This document shows, in pieces, positions 47,179 through 55,545 of a DNA stretch of 64,000 nucleotides. A model generated the notes under the pieces. The model was not told where the DNA came from. It was given only the letters and a program-made list of their open reading frames with translations, and searched no databases. This stretch comes from Nonomuraea rubra (GTDB lineage: Bacteria > Actinomycetota > Actinomycetes > Streptosporangiales > Streptosporangiaceae), in assembly GCF_014207985.1 (NCBI RefSeq), contig NZ_JACHMI010000001.1, positions 11,019,001 to 11,083,000 on the forward strand. The letters are read 5' to 3'. Every line of letters begins with the position of its first letter. Position 1 is the first letter of the stretch. Position numbers and translations under genes: made by a program.

Positions 47179-48270
47179 TCAGACGTCGCTGGAGTAGCGC
47201 AGCGCGCGCTCGGGCAGCTCGATCCCCGGCCAGATGCGCACGCCGTTCTGCAGCTCGTTGCCCGGCCGCACGATGGCGCCGTCGCCGATCACCGCGTCGC
47301 GCACCACCGTGCCGGCGCAGACCCGGGCGCCCTGGCCCACCACGGAATCCGTCACCGTGGCCCCGGCCTCGACGACGCAGTCGTCGCTCAGCACCGAACC
47401 CACCACCGAGGCTCCCGCCTCGACGACGGCGCGCGCGCCGACGGCCGTGCCGCCCTGGACCTTGGCCTCGGGCGAGATCCGGGCCCCTTCGAGCTGGAGG
47501 TACTCGCCCGTGGGGCCGGGCAGCGCGGGCGAGGACAGCTTGCCGAGCACCAGGTCGCGGGAGCCCTGCACGTACGCGGTCGGGGTGCCGACGTCGAGCC
47601 AGTAGGTGCGGTCGGCGTAGCCCAGCACGAGCTCGCCCGACTCGATCAGCCCGGGGAACGTCTCGCGCTCGACCGACACGACCTCGTCGCGCGGGATCGA
47701 GTCGATCACGGACCGGGTGAAGACGTAGCAGCCGGCGTTGATCCGGTTCGTCACGGGGTTGGGGGTCTTCTCCAGGAACGCCGTCACGCGCCCCGCCTCG
47801 TCGGTCGGCACGCAGCCGAACCGGGAGGGATCATCCACTTCCGTCAGATGGAGCGTTACAGCGGCCTGCTTCGCGCGGTGCACGCGCACCTGCTCGCCGA
47901 TGTCGTGACCAGAGAGGATGTCCCCGTTGAGGATCAGCACCGGGTCGCCGGGGCCGGCCGTGAGCGCCTCGGCGGCGTTGCGGATCGCGCCGCCGGTGCC
48001 CAGCGGCGTCTCCTCCGTCATGTAGACGAGCGAGAGCCCGAACGCCGCCCCGTCACCGAAGGCCGGCTCGAACATGGACGCCTTGTAGGAGGTGGCGAAC
48101 ACGATCCGGCGCACGCCGAAAGATCGGGCGCGCGCCAGTTGGTGGGCCAGGAACGGCACCCCGGCGGTCTGCAGCAGCGGCTTGGGCGTGCCCAGTGTCA
48201 GCGGACGCAGGCGCGTGCCCTGCCCCCCGACCAGGAGGATCGCCTCGAGGTCTGGCAAAGAGCTCTCCAT
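47179..48270 (-). CDS. manC: Mannose-1-phosphate guanylyltransferase-type sugar nucleotidyltransferase
   Basis: 363 residues. The nucleotidyltransferase domain has EAILLVGGQGTRLRPLTLGTPKPLL (nucleotide loop), LNGDILSGHD (metal Asp), INAGCYVFTRSVI and YWLDVGTPTAYVQ. The C-terminal 100 residues are a left-handed beta-helix with repeating hexapeptides (GARVCAGTVVRDAVIGDGAIV). It is of the GMPP type, making GDP-mannose from mannose 1-phosphate; glucose 1-phosphate uridylyl/thymidylyl activity cannot be excluded by sequence alone. ATG at 48270. Follows the GT4 gene by 20 bases. Completes the route started by manB and the SIS isomerase. Confidence 0.87.
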   Translation of the reverse strand: MESSLPDLEAILLVGGQGTRLRPLTLGTPKPLLQTAGVPFLAHQLARARSFGVRRIVFATSYKASMFEPAFGDGAAFGLSLVYMTEETPLGTGGAIRNAAEALTAGPGDPVLILNGDILSGHDIGEQVRVHRAKQAAVTLHLTEVDDPSRFGCVPTDEAGRVTAFLEKTPNPVTNRINAGCYVFTRSVIDSIPRDEVVSVERETFPGLIESGELVLGYADRTYWLDVGTPTAYVQGSRDLVLGKLSSPALPGPTGEYLQLEGARISPEAKVQGGTAVGARAVVEAGASVVGSVLSDDCVVEAGATVTDSVVGQGARVCAGTVVRDAVIGDGAIVRPGNELQNGVRIWPGIELPERALRYSSDV

Positions 48271-48290
48271 CACTCCGTGAGGTTACCGAA

Positions 48291-49406
48291 CTATTCGATC
48301 GCGCGTTGATAAGAGCTGAGATGCGCCTCCGCCGAGGCGTCCCAGGTGAACTCGCGAGCTCTGGCCAGCCCCGCCTCCTGCAGCTGCTTCCTGCGCTCCG
48401 GCGAGGCCAGCAGGTGACCCAGCGCCGCGGCGATGCTGCCGGCGTCCGGCTCAGTGTAGGCCACCGCGTCGCCGCCCACCTCCGGCAGCGAGGTGCGGTG
48501 GGTGGTCAGGACCGGCGCACCGCAGGCCATGGCCTCCAGCACCGGCAGCCCGAACCCCTCGCCGCGCGAGGGGAAGGCCACCACCAGCGCCCCGCCCAGG
48601 AACCCGGGCAGGTCGGGCGCGCGCAGGTAGCCGGGCCTGATGACCCTCACCGTGGCCTCGACCTCCCGGCAGGCGGCGTCCACGTCGTCCTCGTGCACCC
48701 CGCCGCCGAGCACCAGCGCCGGCGGCTTCTCCAGCCGCTTCACGGCGGCGGCGAAGCCGCGGATGAGGTTCGGAACGTTCTTGCGGGGGTCGAGCGCGCC
48801 CAGGAAGGCCACGTACGGCTGGCCGTGCAGCCCGCACCTCATGGCCGCCCTGCGGATCTCCTCCTCGCTCGGCGGGTGGAACTGCGCCAGGTCCACGCCG
48901 TGGTAGGCGACGTCGATGCGGGTGGGATCGGCGGCCAGCACGCGCACCAGCTCGTCGCGCGTCGCCTTGGACGGCACGATGACCCGCTGGGCATGGCGTA
49001 CGGCGGTGCGCGTGGCCGAGCGGAAGAACGCGGCACGCGGGGTGTGGCTGTCGGGCTCGGTGAACCAGGTCGCGTCGTGCACCGTCACGACGGTCGGCAG
49101 GCCCGAGCTGAGCGGGATGGAGTAGTAGGGAGCGTGGATGACGTCCGCGCCGGCGTGGCGGGCCAGTAACGGGAGCCCTGTCTGCTCCCAGGCCAGCCTG
49201 GCGGCCCTGTTGGTGATCGCGACGGGCCCGGGAAGCACCTGGGCCGTGGGCGCGAGGCGGCGGTATCGCTCCGCTTCGGCACGCTGGCAGACCACGGACA
49301 GATCCGCACCGGCCCGATCGAGCGCGGCCACGAGCCCGTCCACATATCTGATCAACGCGCCGCGGTCCGCGGGGACCGCCGCCGCATCGACGAGCACTCG
49401 AGGCAT
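48291..49406 (-). CDS. GT4 family glycosyltransferase
   Basis: 371 residues of GT-B fold. The N-terminal acceptor domain contains VIHAPYYSIPLSSGLPTVVTVHDATW. The C-terminal donor domain has the phosphate loop FLGALDPRKNVPNLIRGFA and the E-x7-E motif in PSRGEGFGLPVLEAMACGAPVLTT. Retaining mannosyl- or similar transferase, likely using GDP-mannose from the adjacent ManC. ATG at 49406. It looks cytoplasmic, without membrane helices. Confidence 0.92.
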   Translation of the reverse strand: MPRVLVDAAAVPADRGALIRYVDGLVAALDRAGADLSVVCQRAEAERYRRLAPTAQVLPGPVAITNRAARLAWEQTGLPLLARHAGADVIHAPYYSIPLSSGLPTVVTVHDATWFTEPDSHTPRAAFFRSATRTAVRHAQRVIVPSKATRDELVRVLAADPTRIDVAYHGVDLAQFHPPSEEEIRRAAMRCGLHGQPYVAFLGALDPRKNVPNLIRGFAAAVKRLEKPPALVLGGGVHEDDVDAACREVEATVRVIRPGYLRAPDLPGFLGGALVVAFPSRGEGFGLPVLEAMACGAPVLTTHRTSLPEVGGDAVAYTEPDAGSIAAALGHLLASPERRKQLQEAGLARAREFTWDASAEAHLSSYQRAIE

Positions 49407-49499
49407 ACGAAGATCTTCTCCCCTCAAGATCAACGTGGGACCGGGCGTCCCCCTCTGAAATTCAGCTTATGACCAGCCTCCCCTAAATCGTGGGCCAAA

Positions 49500-50483
49500 T
49501 CACACCGAGTCGCGACGCGCCGCAATTCCCGCCAAGCCCGCGCAGATCAGATCCCCCATGATGATGACAATGCGGGAGGAAAGGGCCACCGCAATTGCGG
49601 CGCCCGAGTCGAGATGGGGCGCGAGCACCGCAACCATGGCAAGCTCCCTGACTCCCGCGCCCGCCGGGATCACGAAGGTCAGGATGCCCAGGCACCACGA
49701 CAGCGCGAACGCCCCGACGGCGAAGAGCAGGCCGCCCTGGGGGGCGACGAAGTACAGGTGCACGCCGTAGGCGAGCCAGCCGGCCAGTGCCCAGCCGAGC
49801 GCGGTCAGCATGCCGCGCCTGGTCAGCGGGCGTTCGAGGGGCTCGCGACGGAGGCGGCGCAGGGCGTAGCCGATGACGGCGTTGATCACCTTGGGTTCGA
49901 GCAGGACGAGCAGCAGCGGGACGAACAGCAGCAGCCAGCCGTACCGGTTCCAGCCCAGCGTGACGAGCGTGACCAGCAGGCCGGTGGCGAGCTGGATGGG
50001 CATCATCAGGAAGAACGCCGCCGCGCTGCGCGGGCGCGGCACGCCGAGGTCGCGGCCCATCTCCATCTGCGCGAGCACGGGCCAGACGGCGCCGGGGATG
50101 TACTTGCCGAGCTGGCCCACGAAGAAGACCTTGGCCGCCGGGCGCGGGGGCAGCGGCGAGCCCAGGTCGGCCAGCAGGGTGCGCCAGGTCAGCATGGCTC
50201 CGAGCAGCGCCGCGACCACCGCGACCAGCGAGCCGGCCAGCGCCGCCCACGACAGCCTGGCGAACCCGGCCACCACCGCGTCCCACTCCCTGGCCACCGC
50301 CCAGCCGCCGAAGCCGAGCGCGACGGCCAGAAAGCCGTACCTCACCAGCCGGCGACCCACCGATCGCCGCCGCGGCACCCCCTCGGCGGCAGGGCTCCCG
50401 GGGCCGTCGTCCGCGGCGACCGGATCGGCTGCGGGATCGGCTGCTGGGTCGGCGGCTGGGTCGGCTGCTGGGTCGGTGCTCAC
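49500..50483 (-). CDS. Flippase-like integral membrane protein (UPF0104 / LPG-synthase transmembrane family), copy 1
   Basis: 327 residues, about eight membrane segments. Key motif FFVGQLGKYIPGAVWPVLAQMEMGRDLG is the hallmark of the AglD/LPG synthase N-terminal-like family, with a second signature TFVIPAGAGVRELAMV. No catalytic cytoplasmic domain is attached, so it may move lipid-linked intermediates. The start GTG overlaps the methyltransferase stop by four bases. The N-terminus is a tandem Pro-Ala-Ala-Asp repeat encoded by 12-base units at about 50422-50480. A closely similar paralogue lies at 53597 on the other strand. Confidence 0.87.
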   Translation of the reverse strand: MSTDPAADPAADPAADPAADPVAADDGPGSPAAEGVPRRRSVGRRLVRYGFLAVALGFGGWAVAREWDAVVAGFARLSWAALAGSLVAVVAALLGAMLTWRTLLADLGSPLPPRPAAKVFFVGQLGKYIPGAVWPVLAQMEMGRDLGVPRPRSAAAFFLMMPIQLATGLLVTLVTLGWNRYGWLLLFVPLLLVLLEPKVINAVIGYALRRLRREPLERPLTRRGMLTALGWALAGWLAYGVHLYFVAPQGGLLFAVGAFALSWCLGILTFVIPAGAGVRELAMVAVLAPHLDSGAAIAVALSSRIVIIMGDLICAGLAGIAARRDSV

Positions 50484-51304
50484 AGGGGGCGCACCCGCTC
50501 GGGCGGCTGCGGCAGCCGCGCGCCCGCCGGGCGGCGCGGGGTCTTGGTGGCCACCCACAGGTAGGTCGGCACGACCGGCAGCAGGAGCCTCAGCACCTCG
50601 CGCGGCATCCGCGACAGCACCGTGCTGACCACCTTCCCCACCACCCCGGGGAACAGCTCGCCCCCCGCGAACCTGGTCGGCGTGGCCAGCACGGGCAGGG
50701 TGTAGTCCCACACGTGGAAGGCCCGCAACATCCTGCGCAGCCCGCGCCGCGTCCTGAACCGCTCGTAGTAGTGGTCGGCCCGCCCGAACGCCCGCACGTA
50801 GCGGTCGGCCAGCGCAGGCGGCAGGTACGACAGGAACGGCAGCTTGTAGTGCGGCTCCATGACCCCGAGCCGATTGCCGAGCCCGAGGTAGAGCACCCCG
50901 TCGTCGGACAGCACCCGGCGCATCTCCGCCACCACCGCGTCGGGGTCGACCACGTGCTCGTAGATGTGGTTGAACACCAGCACGTCGATCGAGCCGTCGG
51001 GGAACGGCAGCGCCGTGCCGTCGCCGCAGACGAACGCCACCCGCTCGCCGAACCGGTCGGCCGCCTTGCGCAGCCCCGGCACGTCGATGTCGATGCCCAG
51101 CGTGTGCTTGGCCCCGGCCTGCGCCAGCTCGTCGGCGATGAACCCGGCCGAGCAGCCCACGTCGCCGACGGTCAGCCCGCCGAGCGGCCCGTGGAAGTGC
51201 TCCAGCACCGCGATGATCTTCGCGGCCTTCCGCCTGCGCTTCGCCTCGTCGAGCATGGCGGACTGGAACTCCGAGTATTCGAGCTGCGCGACTCGTTGCT
51301 TCAC
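50480..51304 (-). CDS. Class I SAM-dependent methyltransferase, envelope-glycan context
   Basis: 274 residues. SAM-binding motif VGDVGCSAGFIADELAQAGA, motif II LGIDIDVPGLRKAADRFGE and post-I VCGDGTALPFPDGSIDVLVFNHIYEHVVDP. Core composition resembles methyltransferases in polysaccharide clusters. I chose GTG at 51304 (VKQRVAQLEYSEFQ), with GGGG upstream; ATG at 51331 and a GTG at 51343 are alternatives. It overlaps the flippase-like gene, suggesting a joint role such as methylating a lipid-linked sugar. Substrate unknown. Confidence 0.87.
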   Translation of the reverse strand: MKQRVAQLEYSEFQSAMLDEAKRRRKAAKIIAVLEHFHGPLGGLTVGDVGCSAGFIADELAQAGAKHTLGIDIDVPGLRKAADRFGERVAFVCGDGTALPFPDGSIDVLVFNHIYEHVVDPDAVVAEMRRVLSDDGVLYLGLGNRLGVMEPHYKLPFLSYLPPALADRYVRAFGRADHYYERFRTRRGLRRMLRAFHVWDYTLPVLATPTRFAGGELFPGVVGKVVSTVLSRMPREVLRLLLPVVPTYLWVATKTPRRPAGARLPQPPERVRPL

Positions 51305-51413
51305 CACGGTTCCCCACCGTACCGACCCCATGCGGGCTCGCACGCCAATCGGACGTCAAACGGGCTTTGGTACGGTGGCCGACCCTGGTGAGACACGGAC
51401 GGATGGGGAAGAA

Positions 51414-52496
51414 GTGGCGCTGTTCGACAACATCCGCGGCGAGTTCATCGACATCGTCGAATGGCTCGACGACAGCCGCGACACCCTCGTCTGGCGATTC
51501 CCCCGGCACGACAACGAGATCAAGATGGGTGCGCGGCTCGTGGTGCGCGAGTCCCAGGTCGCGGTGTTCGTCAACGAGGGGCGGATCGCCGACGCGTTCG
51601 CGCCGGGGACGTACACGCTGGAGACCGCCAACCTACCGGTCCTGTCCACGCTGAAGGGCTGGAAGTACGGCTTCGACTCGCCGTTCAAGGCCGAGGTGTA
51701 CTTCGTCAGCACCCGCCAGTTCGCCGACTTCAAGTGGGGGACGCAGAACCCCGTCATGGTGCGGGACCCCGAGTTCGGGCCCGTCCGCCTGCGGGCGTTC
51801 GGCGCGTACGCGGTCAGGGTGACCGACGGCCCGGCGCTGCTGCGGGAGCTGGCGGGGACGGACGCGCAGTTCCGTACCGAGGAGGTGGAGGGGTACCTGC
51901 GGCAGCTCGTCGTGGGGCGGCTCGCCTCCGCGCTGGCCACGGCCGGGGTGCCGCTGCTGGAGCTGGCCGCGGGGCAGCACGAGATGGGGCAGCGGCTGGC
52001 GCGGGCGCTGACGGACGACCTGGCCGGGGTGGGGCTGGCGATCCCGACCTTCACGATCGAGAACATCTCGCTGCCGCCCGAGGTGGAGCAGGCGCTGGAC
52101 AAGCGGTCCCAGATGGGTCTCGTCAGCGATCTCGGGGACTACGCGCGGTTCCAGGCGGCCGGCGCGCTGGAGAACGCGGGCGGCGCCGCCGACGGCATGG
52201 GCCTCGGCATGGGCATCGCCGCCGGCCAGCACCTGGCCGCCGCCCTGACCCCGCAACCCCAACCCCCCTTGACCTCACACGCCGGGCCGCCGCCGCTTCC
52301 TCAGCCCGACCGGTGGTTCCTCGGCGTGGGCGGTGAGCAGCGCGGGCCGTTCGACGAGCCGTCGTTGCCCGCCGCCGGCCTGACCCCGGACGTGCTGGTG
52401 TGGAAGGCCGGCATGCCCCAGTGGCTGCCGGCCCGCGACGTGCCCGAGCTGGCCTCCCTCCTGGGCGGCACCCCGCCCCCGCTGCCACCCGCCTAG
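51414..52496 (+). CDS. SPFH-domain protein with C-terminal GYF-2 domain
   Basis: 360 residues. Residues 1-280 form an SPFH/virion-core-like domain of the YdjI kind: start ALFDNIRGEFIDIVEWLDDSRDTLVWRFPRHDNEI, SQVAVFVNEGRIADAFAPGTYTL and TFTIENISLPPEVEQALDKRSQMG. A Pro-rich linker leads to a GYF_2 domain (RWFLGVGGEQRGPFDEPSL, VLVWKAGMPQWLPARDV) that binds Pro-rich peptides. The GTG start at 51414 has GGGGAA upstream. It is immediately followed by a zinc-ribbon membrane protein gene. SPFH proteins scaffold membrane complexes; together the two genes look like a membrane-associated assembly. Confidence 0.9.
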   Translation: MALFDNIRGEFIDIVEWLDDSRDTLVWRFPRHDNEIKMGARLVVRESQVAVFVNEGRIADAFAPGTYTLETANLPVLSTLKGWKYGFDSPFKAEVYFVSTRQFADFKWGTQNPVMVRDPEFGPVRLRAFGAYAVRVTDGPALLRELAGTDAQFRTEEVEGYLRQLVVGRLASALATAGVPLLELAAGQHEMGQRLARALTDDLAGVGLAIPTFTIENISLPPEVEQALDKRSQMGLVSDLGDYARFQAAGALENAGGAADGMGLGMGIAAGQHLAAALTPQPQPPLTSHAGPPPLPQPDRWFLGVGGEQRGPFDEPSLPAAGLTPDVLVWKAGMPQWLPARDVPELASLLGGTPPPLPPA

Positions 52497-52504
52497 GACC
52501 CCCC

Positions 52505-53587
52505 ATGACCTCCCCCACCCGGACCCCCGCCCACCCCTGCCAGGGCTGCGGCGCGAGCGTGGCGTTCGCTCCGGGCACGGCCCTCCTGCGCTGCCCGTAC
52601 TGCGGCCTGGAGCAGCGGATCGCCGCCCCGGCGGTGGCGATCCGCGAGCACTCCTACGACGCCTTCCTGTCCGCCAAGCCGCGCGTCCAGGCCCTGGCGC
52701 GGAACCGGTTCTCCTGCCCGGGCTGCGGCGCCCGCACCGAGAGCGACGCGCTGTCCAGGGCGTGCCAGTTCTGCGGCACTCCCCTGGTCGCCGACCTGGC
52801 GAACGACAGCCAGATCGCCCCTGAGGCCGTGCTCCCGTTCGCCCTCGACCGCGGCGGCGCCAGGCAGGCGCTGCGCGGCTGGGTGAAGACCCGCTGGTTC
52901 GCCCCGAACCGCCTCAAGACGGTCACCGAGGCGGAGACGATGAAGAGCACGTACCTGCCGCACTGGACGTTCGACGCGCAGACCGCCTCCGACTACACCG
53001 GCCAGCGCGGCGAGCACTACTACGTCACCACCACCCACACCGACGCGAACGGCAACAAGCAGACCCGCCGCGAGCGGCGCACCCGCTGGTACCCGGCGAG
53101 CGGCCAGGTACGGCGCGGCTTCGACGACGTGCTGGTCGGCGCCACGGGGCAGGTCCCCGGAGAGCGGCTGAAGGCGTTGCAGCCCTGGCCGCTGGAGCAG
53201 GCGCTGCCGTTCGACGCCCGTTACGTGGCCGGCCACCACAGCCTGCGTTACGACACCGAGCCGCAGGCGGGCCTGGAGCAGGCCAAGCAGGTCATGGCCG
53301 AGGTCATCCAGGGCGACTGCCGCCGCGACATCGGGGGCGACGTGCAGCGCGTGCACACGGTGGACACGCACTACTCGCAGGTCACGTTCAAGCTGGTGCT
53401 GCTGCCGGTCTGGATCGGCAGCTACCTGTTCGGCGGGAAGACGTACCAGGTGCTGATCAACGGGGCGAACGGCGAGGTCCAGGGCGACCGGCCGTACAGC
53501 GCGGTCAAGATCGCGATGGCGGTGCTGGCGGCGCTGGCGGTCGTCGCCACGATCGGCTGCTGGATTTACCTGGAGAACCGCGCGTAA
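52505..53587 (+). CDS. Zinc-ribbon membrane protein paired with SPFH-GYF protein
   Basis: 360 residues. Two N-terminal zinc ribbons use Cys12, Cys15, Cys30 and Cys33, and Cys71, Cys74, Cys87 and Cys90. The middle is an uncharacterised beta-rich domain (YLPHWTFDAQTASDYTGQRGEHYY; TRWYPASGQVRRGFDDVLV; SQVTFKLVLLPVWIGSYLF). The C-terminus has one membrane helix (IAMAVLAALAVVATIGCWIYL). It starts eight bases after the SPFH gene ends, so co-expression is near certain. The zinc ribbons resemble primosomal-type ribbons seen in proteins of the TFIIB-zinc-ribbon group. Function unknown. Confidence 0.87.
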   Translation: MTSPTRTPAHPCQGCGASVAFAPGTALLRCPYCGLEQRIAAPAVAIREHSYDAFLSAKPRVQALARNRFSCPGCGARTESDALSRACQFCGTPLVADLANDSQIAPEAVLPFALDRGGARQALRGWVKTRWFAPNRLKTVTEAETMKSTYLPHWTFDAQTASDYTGQRGEHYYVTTTHTDANGNKQTRRERRTRWYPASGQVRRGFDDVLVGATGQVPGERLKALQPWPLEQALPFDARYVAGHHSLRYDTEPQAGLEQAKQVMAEVIQGDCRRDIGGDVQRVHTVDTHYSQVTFKLVLLPVWIGSYLFGGKTYQVLINGANGEVQGDRPYSAVKIAMAVLAALAVVATIGCWIYLENRA

Positions 53588-53596
53588 CCTGAGCCA

Positions 53597-54574
53597 ATGC
53601 TCCGCCGCCTGCTGCGTGTCCTCCTCGCCCTGGTCGCGATCGGTTTCCTGGGCTACGGGCTGGCCGCCAACTGGGACGAGACCACCACCGCGCTGGCCGC
53701 GATGTCGCCGTGGGCGGTGCTCGGGTCGTTCGTGGCCGTGCTGGTCGGCCAGTTCTTCATGCTGCTGGCCTGGCGGGAGATCCTGGCGGGGCTGGGCACG
53801 CGGGTGCCGGTGCGGATCGCCGGGCGGATCATGTTCGTGGGGCAGCTCGGGAAGTACATCCCCGGCGCGGTGTGGGCGTACGCGGCGATGATGGACCTCG
53901 GGCGCGATCACGGGAGCCCGCCGCGGCGCACGTTCGCGACGATCTCACTCGGGCTGGTGATCAACCTCGGGGTGGCCATCTCCATCGCCGCCACCACGCT
54001 GTTCACGCTGGAGGCGGTGCGGCAGGCCTGGTACTTCGTGCTGCTCGTGCCGGTGATCATCGTCTGCCTGCACCCCAAGGTGCTCACCTGGGGTCTCAAC
54101 CTGGCGCTGCGCATCGCGCGCAGGGAGCCGCTGGAGAGCGTGCTGCCCGGCCGCACGGTGGTGGTCGCGGTGGCGTGGACGGCGCTCGGCTGGCTCGTGT
54201 ACGGCCTGCACATCTGGCTGGTCGCCGGCCGTCCCGACCTGTACGTGGTGGCGACAGGGGCCTACGCGTTCGCCTGGGCGACCGGGATCCTGACCGTGGT
54301 GGTGCCCGCCGGGGTCGGCGTCAGGGAGGGCGCGCTGGTGCTCGTCCTCGGGCCGATCGTCGGCACGCCCGCCGCGCTCGCGGTGGCGATCGTGTCGCGG
54401 CTGGCGTTCACGCTGGCCGACGCGGCGGCCGCGGGCATCTCGTTCGTGCTCGGCCGCAAGCCCGTGCCCGGCGCTCAGGCGCCGAGCAGCGCCGTCGCGT
54501 ACGCCGACCAGAACGGCTCGGGATCGACCGCCTTGACCCCCGACCGCAACCTCTCCGGCTCGCCGGAGGCGTAG
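53597..54574 (+). CDS. Flippase-like integral membrane protein (UPF0104 / LPG-synthase transmembrane family), copy 2
   Basis: 325 residues, about eight membrane helices. It carries the same signatures as copy 1: IMFVGQLGKYIPGAVWAYAAMMDLGRDHG and TVVVPAGVGVREGALVLV. It lies nine bases after the zinc-ribbon gene, apparently in its operon. The C-terminal tail of about 35 residues (after VLGRKPVPG) is encoded inside the opposing GT4 gene, a 100-base convergent overlap. That tail is Ser/Gly/Ala-rich and looks like read-through into antisense sequence. Confidence 0.87.
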   Translation: MLRRLLRVLLALVAIGFLGYGLAANWDETTTALAAMSPWAVLGSFVAVLVGQFFMLLAWREILAGLGTRVPVRIAGRIMFVGQLGKYIPGAVWAYAAMMDLGRDHGSPPRRTFATISLGLVINLGVAISIAATTLFTLEAVRQAWYFVLLVPVIIVCLHPKVLTWGLNLALRIARREPLESVLPGRTVVVAVAWTALGWLVYGLHIWLVAGRPDLYVVATGAYAFAWATGILTVVVPAGVGVREGALVLVLGPIVGTPAALAVAIVSRLAFTLADAAAAGISFVLGRKPVPGAQAPSSAVAYADQNGSGSTALTPDRNLSGSPEA

Positions 54575-55545
54575 AACCGCTCGATCGCCGCGCGCAGCGC
54601 CCCGGCGTCACCCGGCTCGACCAGCAGCCCGTCCACGCCGTCGGTGACGTGGTCGGCCAGCGCGCCGACGCGGGTGGCGATCACGGGCACGCCGTGCTCG
54701 TGCGCGAGCCAGACGTTCTGGCTGGCCGTGGCGTTGCGGTAGGGCAGCACGAGCGCGTCGGCCGCGGCGAACAGCTCCGGCACCTCCTCGGCCGCGACGT
54801 ACCCCGGCCGCAGCTCCACCCGGTCGCCCAGGCCCAGCTCCCCGATCAGCGCCTTCGTCTCGTCGAGCCCGCCCCAGAACTCGCCCGCCACGGTCAGCCC
54901 GATGCCCTCGGGCAGCGCGCGCAGCAGCAGGTCGAGCCCCTTGTACGGCCGCACGATGCCGAAGAACAGCAGCCTGCGGTGCACCACCCCGGCGGGCTTG
55001 TCACCGGAGGAGGAGGGCAGGTGCGGCGGCAGCCCCGCCACGCTCACCGGCTTCGCCGCGAGCCCGCGGGCCAGCGCGGCCTGCGGCTCGGAGTGGGCCA
55101 GCACGCCGTCCACCCGCTTGAGCAGGGCCTTCATCAGCGGCTCGTCGTACGGCTTGCGCTCGTGCGGCAGCACGTTGTGGCACAGGGCGACGGTGCGGGT
55201 CTTCCGCCCGATCCCGTAGAGGATGCCCAGGTAGGCGGGGACCTGCACCGGGCTCAGCACCGCCAGCACCACCAGGTCGGCCGACCGCAGCCGCCGCCCG
55301 GCCGCCACCCACCCGTCGGGCCGCCGCCAGTCGAGCCGCCGCACGGCCTTCGGGTAGGGCGTGCCCTCGGGCGCGTCGATCGTCTGCTGCCCCGGGTAGA
55401 GGAACGACGGATACTGCGCGCGCCACGACTCGATCACCACGTCGTGGCCCAGCCCCGCCAGGCGGTGCGCCAGCTCGGTGGTGTGCTGCGCCCCGCCCCC
55501 CTTGTACGGATAGGTCGGGCCGACGATCGCGATCCGCAACGTCAC
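54475..55545 (-). CDS. GT4 family glycosyltransferase
   Basis: 356 residues, GT-B fold: start LRIAIVGPTYPYKGGGAQHTTELAHRLAG (acceptor binding), VVLAVLSPVQVPAYLG, the donor phosphate loop FFGIVRPYKGLDLLLRALPEG, and the C-terminal nucleotide-sugar region VLPYRNATASQNVWLAHEHGVPVIAT. It lacks a clear EGFGLPVLEA signature, having NATASQNVWLAHEHG instead. GTG start at 55545 overlaps the GT2 gene by GTGA. The 3' end overlaps the opposing flippase gene by 100 bases. Likely a sugar transferase in the same glycan pathway. Confidence 0.88.
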   Translation of the reverse strand: MTLRIAIVGPTYPYKGGGAQHTTELAHRLAGLGHDVVIESWRAQYPSFLYPGQQTIDAPEGTPYPKAVRRLDWRRPDGWVAAGRRLRSADLVVLAVLSPVQVPAYLGILYGIGRKTRTVALCHNVLPHERKPYDEPLMKALLKRVDGVLAHSEPQAALARGLAAKPVSVAGLPPHLPSSSGDKPAGVVHRRLLFFGIVRPYKGLDLLLRALPEGIGLTVAGEFWGGLDETKALIGELGLGDRVELRPGYVAAEEVPELFAAADALVLPYRNATASQNVWLAHEHGVPVIATRVGALADHVTDGVDGLLVEPGDAGALRAAIERFYASGEPERLRSGVKAVDPEPFWSAYATALLGA

